This document shows positions 42,721 through 54,293 of a stretch of 64,000 nt of DNA, piece after piece. This DNA is from Hyparrhenia diplandra (lineage: Eukaryota; Streptophyta; Magnoliopsida; Poales; Poaceae): assembly GCA_015847255.1 (NCBI GenBank), contig JADLZK010001334.1, positions 147,486 through 211,485 on the forward strand, written 5' to 3'. The position numbers and the translations under genes were made by a program. The notes under the pieces were generated by a model. That model saw only the letters and a program-made list of their open reading frames with translations, did no database searches and was not told where the DNA came from. How positions within the stretch are numbered: position 1 is the stretch's first letter; the number at the start of each line of letters is the position of its first letter.

Positions 42721-44417
42721 TGTTGACGGTAACCAACGACATATTTTTCCCGTCAACTTACTACCATAAAGGGAGTAAAATTAAACCTTTTTATACTCAT
42801 ATACTTTTATCACTAATAAATTCCACTTGTAGTGTCTTGTATTTTATTTTGCAGATTTATAATAAAAGCAAGTGAAAAAATCGACCAAAGTACGCCTTCC
42901 GAGAAAGCGCATTATTGTAAAACCCAAGCCCAAGAGCAAATCGACCCAAAAAACATCAACTGGCGGGCGAGCACAGCCCGCCCACAACTTTTCAGGGCGA
43001 AAAGACGACACCCCACCGAGACCCGGGCCAGCCGAGCCAGGGGGTGCTGCTGGCACCACTGCGTGCGCCGCACCCTCCCCGAGGCGGTTTTCGGCCCAGC
43101 CTCGGGAGGCGGTTCGTGTACTTTCCAAACGGGTTTTTCCGCCTGCGTTGGTCGGTTTGCGATACAAGGAAGGTTTACCTGTGTCGGTTTTGATGTAAAT
43201 TAGCACTTAGGCCCCTCCTCCAAGTGTATAAGTAGGCCCCCTCTCTCCCTCTCTCAACACACACCACTTGGAGTCCAAAGCAAACCAGCAATCTCTCTCT
43301 CTCTCTACCACCTCTACCTCTCTCTCTTCTACTTCTTCTTTCTTCTTCTTCTTTCTTCTTTATTCTTAGTTAACACTTGGAGTGGAAGAGCTACAAGGAG
43401 GGCTTGTCTCCTAGAAGAAAGTGCTTTGGTAATACATCCACTCTATGGAGCATTCTTCTATTTGCAAGTCTTATATTTATGTTCTTGGCCTAACTTATGA
43501 ACTAGAGTATAGTTTTGTTCATGTTCTTGTGTTGGTATATAAACTAGCATATAGTTTACATATCATAATCTTGACATGTTCATTACAGTTCATCATCGAT
43601 CATCATATGCCTAACTTGATTAGAGGTGGGATATCGGTTCGTTGTTCCTTCGGGTTTGCTCTTGTTCTAGTCCGTCCATTCGACGAAAGTGGGGATCCTG
43701 GGGGACAAGAGTAGTGCTCTAATATGCGGGCATGGTGCCCGGGTATTACGACACCTCGCGGATATGAGGGCATGCCACGGTTGAGGGGGTAGGCGGCTTG
43801 GTCGTGACAAGCCTTGACCGTCCCTTTGAAATCCCCACGTTCGTATGTTTTGTAGGAGTTCGTAAATGCTTCCTATCGGGCCGTATGGTATCCGTGGAGT
43901 CTCCCCGCTATCCTAGACCTAACCATGATTAAATCAGTTTGCATATGATCCTAACTATTCATTTGTATGGCCATGACTAGATACATTAGAACTACTCCAT
44001 TAGGTTATTCATTTATTCATTTATTCTTTATCTATTTTCTTTATCCTTTTCTTCGGTGGATTCTTAAGTGTGTGTCACACTATCCATGAACCGCTATTGC
44101 TTACCCCTCGTTATGAACATTTTGGTCTAAGCAAACACATGTTCCTCTATTCAGATGCCATGCTAATCACATGCCTTCCTTTGGGAAAAATATAAATAAC
44201 TATACCACTCAATACTTCCGGGTGAAATGCTACAATGATAGATCCGCGGCGCTTTGCGGATGAATATCTAAGATGGCAAGATCTATCCCGTTGACAGTTC
44301 CATTTTGGATCACCGACATGGTGGTTTACTTGGGAATGTCAGCGGCGCATTTCTGACGCTCTTATTGGGGATGGGTTTTATACCTGTTTCCTTTGATTGC
44401 GTTAAGAAATGCCAACA
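42721..44417 (+). repeat. 3' LTR of element C
   Basis: A 1,697-bp LTR, beginning TGTTGACGGTAACC after the polypurine tract AAGCTTGGGGAATT and ending ATGCCAACA. Very similar to 37291-38971; many of the differences are small clusters in GC-rich words. Confidence 0.92.
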
Positions 44418-44489
44418 GGGGACTAAAGATCTCTACAAAGACGTTCATTTTGTATAGAATTTTAATTCTTGTTTTTTTTCCAACGGGCA

Positions 44490-45185
44490 TGATACAGGGA
44501 GTAAGCGTGATGGTACCCACTGCGACTAGTGTAACCGAAATACTATACAACCCGCACGCAATTCCCCCGATGGTTCCTATGAGATTTAGTTTGGACATTG
44601 TTTGCCTAGTGCCCTTCGCTTTTATTATAAGGGCTTCCCCATTGTATGCTTTTTGGTTGTAGCCTCAAGTGTCATGTAGGCTCGGATAAAAAAAATAGGT
44701 GCTTCTAATCTTGTCATAGTGGCTTGCTGAGAGGCTACAAGTGCTTAAGGAGAGAGAAGGTGGTCCATGCTGAAAAAAAGAAGGAGAGAAAATAAAGATG
44801 TGACATGATGAAAGCAAAAAGTTTATGTTCAATCCACAAGCAATAATTTTTTGCATTGTGTAAATAGTAGCCTCAATATTTCCTCATCTATGTGGATCAC
44901 TTTATTTGTAGTAAAACCACTACCACTTGTAGCCTCCATTGGCCTTGCCCTAACCTTACTACTGCAGCACGGGCATCACAAAGCATACGTTTATCTGAGG
45001 GTCATGCACTTTCTGCTGCATCGATCTCTCGGATTCTACAAAAAGGACTTTTCATTGTGATGCATGCATCAGCTAAATTAAAGGACATGATCTCGCATCG
45101 TTGACCTAAAAAGAAATAGCATGGCACGTCAATGCCCCGACTAGTGCAAAGCATATTATCAAGAATCACCGAAACATCCGCGCAA
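44490..45185. repeat. Third copy of the 15300-16960 segment
   Basis: Matches about 16320-16945 in the same orientation: GATGGTACCCACTG, CCCCGATGGTTCCTAT, TTTGGACATTGTTTG, GCATCACAAAGCATACG, ATCGTTGACCTAAAAAGAAA and AATCACCGAAAC blocks. A Tourist-like MITE (44631-44950) is present here and absent from the other copies. No shared coding frame was found. Confidence 0.65.
44631..44950. mobile_element. Tourist-like MITE
   Basis: A 320-bp element with ends GGGCTTCCCCATTG and CATTGGCCTTGCCC and TAA duplications at 44628-44630 and 44951-44953. The related segment at about 16440-16465 lacks it, which supports the boundaries. Confidence 0.82.
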
Positions 45186-47139
45186 AATCGATACGCGATG
45201 CCCGCGTGCTGTCGCATGACCTCGCCACTGCCTTTGTTAGTTTTTGTTGCCGCCGGAGGGATATGGTCGATGATAGGCTCGTTGTATGTGCAAGTTTCTT
45301 GCTCCAGGCCCCTCCTAACAATGTGCACGTTATTTGGCTTGCTTAATGTGCAAGGAAGGAGAGATGATGTAAGTGGGAAAATAAAATTTTGAATGGAACA
45401 GACCAGGCACCAAGTGTTGAATATTTAGTCAATTTTTGGTATTACTTTAATCCAAAAATGTACATCGTCGCACGTACCATAACTCAAATAACAAATGAAC
45501 GGGATAGTGTATATACAAATCTACTAATGAACATGCTAATCACTGCACCTATGGACGGATTCATAGCACATATATATCCGAATATACCAATTAAGCAAAG
45601 GTTAAGGTTATATCCTCGGCCCAAACCAGTGATGGAGGCAACTGGTGGTGGGGAGTTATCACTAAGTTTAGACATGCTGACCTGCTCGAAGTATAGTCAA
45701 TTTAGGCTCACTGGGAGTTATCACTTATCACCAAGACATGATAACCAGCTTTAAGTTGTTGATGTAGGCTAGACATGTGTGTGAATGCTCCGGCATGCGC
45801 ATGAATGCTCTGGCAATTTCCTCTTCTCGTGCTTGTGGGTGTGCGGCTTCCTTTTTGCCACTCGATAATTTTGCATACATGGAGACAATTGCGTTGTATT
45901 ATGGTAATATCTGTAATGACATAACGACACATCAATTATCGTGATACTATGATTGAGCAGCTAATGACTTTCTCCTTAGCTGCCACGCATGTATATATAG
46001 GGGCGAGACATCATCCCTTAGCACTCAGAGAATACATCTCTTCCTATCCATCGTTCTGTGCTGCCGCCGTCTTCCCCATCCCGTCGCGGACGTGCCATTG
46101 GCGCTGGGAGAGCAAGCTTCAAAGCCCCACGTCTCCTCGCCCCTGCATGTGGTAGGGTGCGTATAAGGTTTTTGGGAAGCGCCGGTCGTGGACTGCTCAC
46201 TAGAAATCTTCTTCCCTCTTCGCCGGATCTCCATCGACGGCCTGCTTTGTCTACTTTTGTGCTACTAGCGCCGACAACTCCACTATAAGAATATCAATCC
46301 TCTCTCTTGTATTCGTGTTCTTGTTCTCTCTATTACTAGCACCAAAGATTATATGCCTTTGTCTCATATCGTAGTGCTAGCGATAGATCATCATATAACT
46401 TTGATACATGCTAGCTATTGGTCTTTTTCTAATTGTTGCAATTAATATTAGCATCACTGAATTGCTTTTATTTCCAACAATAATAACCAATCTCAAACAT
46501 GATGACCTACTCTAAGTAGTGGATCTAGGCTCGCTATAAGAAAAGGTTGACATGAAGCAGTTGCTTGCACGGGGAAGACGGCAACAACTGGATTCGATCT
46601 CTAGCAAAGCTATCTATACTAGAGGCGGCAAATGGTATCTCTCAAATGAAAAAGAAAATAAAAGCAGTGGCCATCTGCATATATATGTCTTCTCTAGCTT
46701 ATATTACTTCGCTTCAACTAGTAGCTTCTTTATATCTATATAAAACGCATCATCATCAATAACATAATTCGTTGATTAAACAGAACTGATTTTTTTTTTT
46801 TTTTGGGTCTTTCGTCTCTTCGATGAGACGAGACAGGGTACTATTACCTAGCCAGCTTGATTGATCATGGCCGACTTGTAACTTTCTTGGCCCGATCTCC
46901 TTTGTTGGTTCACAGGCCCAATCAATACGTGGGCTCAAACACAGCTAGGCCTTCTCTCGGTCCTACTCGTTCGGAGTCCACAAGTCCGTCGGTGGTCTCT
47001 TCTGGTCCCGATCAGGCCCAATACATACGTACGGTGGGCTCAAACACCTGGGCCACCTTGTGGCCCTGGGAGCCTGCTTAAGTCCACATCCAAAATCCCA
47101 GCCCATTATTTATGCAAACACTGATCTCCACCATATTTT
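45186..47139. other. Intergenic region; possible solo LTR, no gene called
   Basis: Open frames here (for example 45389-45754) have no recognisable domain. A TATATATAGG-type TATA box at about 45989-45998 with a leader, and a TGTTGATGTAGGC start (45757) and TTTCCAACA end (46479), suggest a worn solo LTR, but no target duplication matches. A ~40-bp word (ACATGATGACCTGCTC-like, then TAGGCTC) occurs at about 45672, 45737 and 46498. Confidence 0.35.
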
Positions 47140-47519
47140 ATTTTAACTAGCAAATTTGCATGTTATATGCAACGGCAGAAAAGTCTATCACATATCAATG
47201 GAAAACAATGAAAAAAAAATAATACATATCTATTTATGCTTTATCATCTATATAAAAACACAAATCATAAAACGTAGGTTGGGTGGAGGGTCGCCATGCA
47301 GATGCTCCAGTGGACCCATCATGGCCTAACTTGGCATCTCACAATGCAACCACTTTTGACTTGAGTTGTTAGGATTTTGATCTTTATAATAACAAAATGG
47401 ATGAAAGCGGTTTATCTTAGATTCTTAGTCTATAGTTTCGAACAAGTAACTTCGGCCCATGCTATATGCATCATAAAAAAAATCGGCGATTTTGCAGGCC
47501 AAAATCAAGTGGCAACTTA

Positions 47520-47820
47520 GGGCCCTGTTTGGTTCCCATGGGACTAGGGACTAATTTTTTAGTCCCATTTAAAAGATGTTTAGTTCAAAGGACTAATGAG
47601 AGATTAGAGCCGACAACCGACTAGTGTATGCACAAGTGCACAAATGAGTTGACGATCGACAAGAGCACAGACTAGCCCCAATTAGACTCTCAAGAGGGGC
47701 TAATGGACTAGGGACTAGTTGGGACTAAAAAATTAGTCCATTAGTCTTGTTGTTGGATAAATTAAGGAATAATTGAGACTAAAATTAGTCCCTAGTCCCT
47801 GTAGGAACCAAACGGGGGCC
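47520..47820. mobile_element. Tourist-like MITE
   Basis: A 301-bp element with ends GGGCCCTGTTTGGTTCC and GGAACCAAACGGGGGCC, a further inner inverted repeat (GGGACTAGGGACTAAT), and TTA duplications at 47517-47519 and 47821-47823. Confidence 0.9.
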
Positions 47821-47879
47821 TTACCCATAGGCGGGTGTAGCTATAGCGGTGATGATTAGAGGCACAGCTTTGATAAGAG

Positions 47880-48210
47880 CGAAGGCTAAAACGCGGGTGT
47901 TTGGTCAACTTGTCGCCGACGTCGACCCGCTCTGCCGACATGCCGCCGGCAGCCTGCCACTTTCGAACGCATGCACCAGAGCGTCGGGGACCAGCCGCAC
48001 GACCCGCTCCACCATGGCACGCCGGGGGCCGCGACCGCGGCCGGGGCCCAGGGGACGAACTCCAGCTGCTTCCCGCGGAAGTCGAGCTCCTACCTACCCG
48101 GAACCGCCCGGCATCGAACTTGTCGGGCCTTTCCCACGCCGCGCCACGCATGATCGCCTCGAGTTGAAGATCACCGTGCATGCATGCCGGAAGGCTTGGC
48201 GCCATGCCCT
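47880..48210 (-). pseudogene. Cytochrome P450 C-terminal fragment
   Basis: On the minus strand, across frame changes: TVIFNSR...AIMRGAAWERPDKFDAGRFR (about 48080-48180), DFRGKQLEFVPWAPGRGRG (about 48030-48075), RAMVERVVRLVPDALVHAFE (about 47960-48020) and GGMSAERVDVGDK (about 47915-47950). This is the order of the P450 C-terminus: the AI.RD...W..P..F...RF segment, the heme-binding loop, then the L helix. The heme-loop pattern F..G.R.C.G has lost its cysteine ligand, and frameshifts break the chain. The composition suggests a CYP71-clan plant enzyme. It is a fragment, not a gene. Confidence 0.72.
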
Positions 48211-48699
48211 CGCACGGCTATGCGCGCCCGAGACGCGCCCGCCGAAACCATCGCCGGCGTTCCCTTCCTTCTCTTCCTTCCCTTCTGTCTTCCCCTACAA
48301 CTGCGCTCGCGTGCGGGGCTGGACGGACGGGGACGATGAGCAAGTACCACTCGGGAGGCTACCGTCCCATAAAAAATAATAGTCTGTATTTTTAGACGGA
48401 CTATTAATGACCCGTTTTTGAAGGCGAGGAAGGCAGAAAATCGGTGGGCGAAAAAAAGAGGTGGGATTTGAAATTTTCTCTCTTTATTAGTAGGTATAGA
48501 TAGATTATTATCGAAGTTGCATACACTTCAATTTAATATCAAAACAAAACTGAATTTCAGGAGAAAAACTTGATAATTCACTTATACTTTAACACGCTTA
48601 TTATCTTTTTAGAGTTTAATAACATGCTTATTATTTTTTTTTCTCGATCGGGCCATTCATCCGTTTTCATTAAGAGGAGGAAAACCAAATCCAAATACA

Positions 48700-50711
48700 A
48701 CTAAAAGGTCTAGATGCCGAGACGACATCGAAGAACAAGAAACCAAAAGAAAAAAAAAAGCATAACGAACAACCTATCTAATCGGAAATAAGCGTAAGCG
48801 ACTACATGATGACTAAACTCTGCGACCGGACCGAGGGACCAACAACCACTTAGGCCCGAGCGACGCATCGGGGCGGCGCTTCTTGCCCCAAAGAAGGAAT
48901 GCCTCGATGCCCGCATGATGTTGACCTCGGCAAAGAGGAGGCCCCTGTGAAGGCGACCGAGCTCGTCAAAAGAGACGGGCGTCCTCATGTTCGGCCTCGA
49001 CTTCCATCCCGATCTTCTTCAACATGACCCTCCTAGCTGGGCCTCCGGGTTTTGGTGTCTCAGACCCACTCTTTGCGGGCGAGCCGCGCGCTACGCTTCG
49101 GGATTAGCGGAGAATCTTGGCGAGGGCGCGTCTTCCTCAACACCGGAGTGGAGAGAATGGAAGGCTCAAGCGGTTTCTTGAAAGCGGCGACTTAACTCGT
49201 TCCACCATTGGCGCACGCACCGGGGTTGAGTGCGCGTGGCGGGGTGGCGTGTCCTATATGCTTCCTAAGAACCTCACGGTCTAGCTCCGGGAGCGGGCGA
49301 CGGTCGGGTGGTGCACAAGGGCTGCCCGCAAGGAAGAACCTCAAGCCCTGGGACCTCCACGACCATGGCCTCAAGAACGACCACCATCCCCTCGGGCGCA
49401 TGGGGTCCCAACACTCCAGGGGTCGGCACCGGCCGCAACTCAGCGACGATGGGGGTCGAAGAAGTCTTGAACTTGAGGGCGCCATCATGGTCACCCCGCA
49501 CTGGTGGCGATTGGTCGAAGAAGTCCACAACCTCTGGCGGCGAACATGGTCTTCACGAGGAGGCTGGGAGCGGCCACCGAAGACGATGACCGTGGGGCGA
49601 GGCACTCCAAAGGCGGCGGAGTACATGCGGCAAGAGTCGTGCTTGCGCACCGACGAGTGGCCGTGTCTGCACGCCTAGCGATGACCCGACCCGGCCAGCG
49701 GCGAACGCGACGGGGAGCGACACCGGGCGGCGATGTGGTCGTGCCCGGCGCTTGAAGCGGCGACCAACAAGATCCGGCGGGGACAGGGCGATGGCATTTT
49801 GGTACCAAACGCCCGGTCTCGCCGTCGACGACGGCCTCGACCGTCACGAAACCATCGGCATCGGTAGCAGCGCCCCATGGCCGGCCTCCGCCGCCGTGCC
49901 GGCAAACCCTCCACGCCGCGGGCCAAGGCGTCGGCACGCGGAACTCTCTCTCCACAGGGGCTGCGGACCAGGCGGCGACCGCGGGCACCCGAGCGGTGGA
50001 TCCGGCTCTTGCACCACGGCAGCCCTGGCGTCGGCTCAAGCGGCGCCGCCACCCTCATGAGGCACCTCACCGCACCTTGGCCGGGCCCCTGTCGGCGGTG
50101 GAGGAGCGATGCAGGAGAGCCTTCCGGGGCTACCTCGGAATACGAACACGGGCGAGTGGCGGCGAAAGGGAGTTCGTCGTCGGAGCTGCCGGCGTCATCC
50201 TTCCAACGCAGGGACTTGCTCCTACCAGCCAGACCGGCGGTCGGGCGAAAAGGGGGCATGCGCGGAGGGGAGGACCGAGAGGGACAGGCTGCCTCCACCT
50301 CCCATCCTCCAAATCCACAACAGCCACCACGGCGGCACCCGACCTCGCGGTCGGCGGGGACGCCCGGGGGGGACTCAGGCGGCGCGGCGGCAGCGGCCGC
50401 CGGAGGGTTGCGGCTCCACGAGAAACGGACGAAGCTTCGAGGGGCTGCGAGGGCATCTCCGGCACCCACAAGCGCGGAGACTGCCGGAGAGGGACTCGTC
50501 GGCGCGCCGGCGGCCGGGCGGGCGGTGAGGGAGGGGCGAAGCGCCCCGGGGCGGGGATCTCCCCGTGGTGGCGACGATGCGCCATGGACCCCATGGAGCG
50601 ATAGATCGGGGACGGGATTCCCGGATCCACGCAACGGAGGGGTGTGGGGAGGAACGGGGCACCGGGGCTGGTTGGCGATGGTGGCGGCGGCGGCGGCATC
50701 GCGTGGGGAGG
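48700..50711 (-). pseudogene. LINE ORF1-like zinc-knuckle gene remnant
   Basis: Minus-strand GC-rich sequence. Pieces in several frames: MPPPPPPSPTSPGAPF (about 50700), GRSKSLRWKDDAGSSDDE (about 50190), ATDADGFVTVEAV (about 49840-49890), and HDHIAARCRSPSR with GSGHR (about 49680-49745), the end of a CCHC zinc knuckle of the kind in ORF1 proteins of plant LINEs and related zinc-knuckle proteins. The Pro/Arg-rich surroundings fit. Extensive frameshifts. The open frames on the plus strand are shadows. Confidence 0.55.
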
Positions 50712-53700
50712 TGTGACGTAACCTCCTAATCATCGGGGCCCACTCCGCACTGCCTTTGTCCCAAAGACCTCGACATACCGTGGAGATGCACCCAATAACT
50801 TAAGAAGCCTGCCGAGTGTCATCGAAAACCCCGATTACACCACTCTCATACCGGGGATCAACAAAGGAGTAGCTACAATATTACAACATTTGTTATAAAA
50901 AAAATACGATCGAGTGCGGAAGAATAATAACATTAATTTTACAAAATGTGAGTAAGTTACATTTAAGAGAACTTAACTTAATTTGTGGAAGCTAGGTACA
51001 CCGGATCATGTCGAGCCCACCGACATAATCTTGGTTAAACAAAGACGAGTACTCAACAAGACTTAACCGACAAGGAAAAGAGGAAAAGACTCGGGAATCT
51101 TTGGTCTTAGGAGTCAAGGTAAGGCTTAAGCAAGAATCAAAAAATTCTTTTGCGTAAAAGCTTACTAATAATAAATCCTTACTTTCAATATTTTTATTTG
51201 ATTAGTAGCTCATATACTCTAGGTTATCCTGTTCTAGAGTAACATATTTCCTTATTCCACTTTCTTTCTTCAAAAAACATAATCCATCATTTACTACGAT
51301 GAATGGGCGGAAGAACGGTCTCCATAACCGTGAAGCAACGGCGATTCATGAACCGATTATACCCGGTGGGGATCCCTAACCACACCACGACATATGTAGC
51401 ACTTAAGCTTGCATATATCAACCCTCACTCGGTTCATTCCAAAACGGATCGGGTCCATCGCCACCCGAGAGCACAAGACTCCACCTCCCTACCCCGCCCT
51501 AATGACAGTTTGACCAAGAGGGGTGGGTACATGCTACTCCCGCCATCTCTCCACTCCCGGTCTCTGGCGCGGTTGTCCGTTCGATTTGGCACACCCCCCG
51601 AGATCGCTTACCAAGTATGTGGCTAGTTAGGGGTCGACCGACCGGGGTGATCCCGATCGACGCGTGCCTTTGCCGTAAGGCCTCGGGCGTTTTTGCGTTC
51701 AAAAGTCCCGAACTTAACAATCCAAACAACGGACGGTCCTTAAACGACCAACACGGGACAAGCACAGCCTAGGTATCCCACGGCTTTCAACCTAACGCCC
51801 CGTCCGATCTCAAATTCATCACTACATCTCTTTCTTTTCCGAAAAACAGTACCATCTTCTCAATTAAAACATTTTGATGAAAAAGCTTAACTAATTAAGG
51901 GGGCTAAGCTTCACTAAGCATTTTCGAAATAAACTGGTTAACAAGGATGGTATTGAAATAAACAAGGAGGGTAATGCAGCAATTAGGTTATCACTCAACT
52001 CCTAATTACTTAATGCAATAAAGCATATACAAAAGTGATATAAGCTTTTAAAACATCAAGGAAGGGTTTAATGTATCCGGGGCTTGCCCGTATTTGCGTG
52101 GAAAAGTTAGATTCTTAACGAGATCACTCGAGTCATACTTGACCTCGATATCATCTGGTGGATGGATCTTCTTCAAGCCCGACCATCATGAACCATCTCA
52201 CTCGTATACTCTACACGTAGATGATAATGCATGCTTTAGCATGATGAAGTATAAATATGATGCTTGATGGATGCATGAAATGATGAACACTTGAGTACAA
52301 CTTTCCTTCACGATAAAGTTGCAACCCAACAAAACCAACTTGTTGAACTACTCTACAAGATATCATCACCATTGCCTAAGGAGTTCTCAAGGATCACTTG
52401 ATTGTGATTTGATCCAAGATTCACAAAACAATCCAAAAGCACACATCAAACCTAGGTCATTTATACTAACTACTCTTTTTTTCTAATTAAACAAATAAAG
52501 CATAAAATAGAAAATAATTTAAACATTTCAAAATGACTCCAAACTTTTTATACAAGTAGATCACATCATAAAAACAGCACCAAATAAATTTTCATGATTT
52601 TTGAATAAATAGAATAATTATTAAAAATCAAGGAAGATGCATTTTCAATTAAAGATTGTATTTTTGAATCATGCAAAAACTACTCAAAATCAAAGTTTCA
52701 AATTTTTCATGGGTAGATATACTCCTAGGAAGGTTCTACAAAAAATTTTTAGAATTTTTAAAGCTAAACTTGAATTTATATAAAATTCACAAGAATCAGC
52801 ACTATTCAAATAAATACAAAAAGATAAAACAATTATGAAAAGGAAAACGCCTTCGGGCTCAAAGTGGCCCGATCTTTGTGTTTGGCCTGGCCTTTGTGTA
52901 AACAGGCCCACCTGAATGAACAGAATGTAGCCGCCCAAATCGGCCTATTAAAGCCCTCCCGGGCTTGGCAACTTTACGTAAACGACCCCTAACCTTTTAT
53001 AAAATTACAAACAAGTACAAAAAAACTATTCACATGAGTCACGAACTTTACATCTAGACCCCCCGTTATTCCTTCTATTCTCGTTTTTCCCGTGTCCCCG
53101 ATGGCGCCTCGAAAGGAGCACGCCCGTGGCGGCACGGGCGAGGCTACGCCGGCGACCTCAAGCCCTAATAGACCTAGGCAAAGATGAAAAACGACGACCG
53201 GGGTTCTCACCTCGACCAACTGGAGCGGTGGTTGAAGCAAAAAGGGGACCGGAAGGGTTCTTTGGCGGACGAGGCGGTTCCAAGGTGGGCCCCGACGGCA
53301 AGGCGGCGTCCGGCGGCTCCCCGAAAGGAAGACACTAAACGACCGAGCCGATCGGTATAAGGAGAACGAGGCGGACCTAGAACCGAAGAAAACACGGCGA
53401 ACGGTTCACTTTGGAATGGGCGTAACACGGCGGCGGGATCTCGGCGGTGCTTTCGCCTCGGCCGCGAAGAAGGCGCTCACGCCCGAGGCGATTCGGCGCC
53501 GAGGTAAGGCTTTAGCGGGCTCTATGGGTGCGCAAGCAAGAGGCGGAGCTTCGACCGAGATGGAGAGGATGGAGACGCCGGTGGGTGGCGGGCGCAGCCG
53601 TGAGCTAGGACGCCGGGGCGTCGGCAGCGAAAAAGAAGAAGGAGAGAAGACGGCGACCTCGTCGCCTTTAAAGAAAAGGGAAGAGGACGGGACGTGGCGA

Positions 53701-54293
53701 GGTGCTTCGCGAACTCGTCCCGTGGTGGCTGACGCGCGAGGACGACCGGCGTCGAGACGAGCCACGGCGCGTCGTCGGCGACCGGCCGCATGGGCGCCCA
53801 TTCGCGGCAATCGTAGCTCCCAAACCCTAACTTTCGGATTTTTGCAAAATTCTCCAAAATTTTGAACTGAACTCGAAAAACTCCAAAAGCAACTTGGCTT
53901 AAAATTTCAAGATCTACAATTTTTCACAATTGGAAGATTTTCAAATTCTACCTCTAAATATGACTTTTTTGAAATGGGGTCAAAAAGGAGAATTTTGAAT
54001 TCAAAATTACTTTTAAAGTTACTCAAAAACTTGAAAAACTTTGTACATATCTTTTGTTCATCAAGAAAAGATCTACAAAGTAGCTTTTGGAAGTTTTGTC
54101 AAATTTTGCATAGATTTTGAAATATAGAAAAGGGGGTAAAGAAGAGTTAGGGTTTAGGGTTTAAAACAAGGGGTAACTCTCGGATTTTTGCTTCTTTTCG
54201 CGTCTCGTCGGCCGACAACGTAACCAAGCATAAAAGAAGCTTATTTTTGTCCAAACCAAAGCTTAACTAGTAAGTAACACCGGGGTGTTACAG
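50712..54293 (-). repeat. Left (3') LTR of element D
   Basis: A 3,582-bp LTR. Contains a minus-strand TATA-like TTTTATAAAAGGTTAGG at about 52984-53000 and a GC-rich central part (53040-53800) with chance open frames. It ends in the plus sense with CACCGGGGTGTTACA, itself a short inverted repeat. Confidence 0.88.

Larger units (their letters stand above)
37291..44417 (+). mobile_element. Gypsy element C (gag-protease only)
   Basis: A 7.1-kb plus-strand Ty3/gypsy element with LTRs 37291-38971 and 42721-44417. Target duplication GGGAC at 37286-37290 and 44419-44423 (one extra G at the right LTR edge). The interior holds a primer-binding site, a broken gag, a protease, about 1.3 kb of non-coding DNA with the structured repeats, and the polypurine tract AAGCTTGGGGAATT. 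There is no RT, RNase H or integrase, so it is non-autonomous. It lies inside a CACTA element. Confidence 0.88.
36671..44436. mobile_element. CACTA (En/Spm) element, split by element C
   Basis: The left terminus CACTAGTAGAGAAATGAC is followed by inverted and direct subterminal repeats of the form TTTAGTCCGGTT...AACCGGGACTAAA (36700-36965), typical of grass CACTA elements. After element C (37291-44417) only GGGACTAAAGATCTCTAC remains (44419-44436) and the expected CACTAGTG-type right terminus is missing, so the right end is eroded. 36970-37290 is the remaining interior; I see no transposase. Confidence 0.65.
47140..48500. mobile_element. Possible gene-carrying DNA element (ends uncertain)
   Basis: The left edge AACTAGCAAATTTGCATG...GCAACGGCAGAAAA and the right edge CTCTCTTTATTAGTAGGTATAG resemble the edges of a common grass repeat family (from memory: ACTAGC...TGCGTTGCAACGG at one end and TTATTAGTAGGTATAGAT at the other). 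Between them lie a MITE and a cytochrome P450 fragment. Inverted ends are short and the target duplication was not resolved, so this is a hypothesis. Confidence 0.3.

Noticed and set aside
45389..45754. 121-codon open frame
   Set aside because: No domain, no promoter in place, composition like the surrounding AT-rich DNA.
49877..50716. 279-codon plus-strand open frame
   Set aside because: Shadow of the LINE ORF1-like gene on the minus strand; no domain and extreme GC-driven composition.
49675..50733. 352-codon minus-strand open frame as an intact gene
   Set aside because: It is the LINE ORF1-like remnant: recognisable pieces lie in several frames and the frame runs past the insertion junction at 50711.
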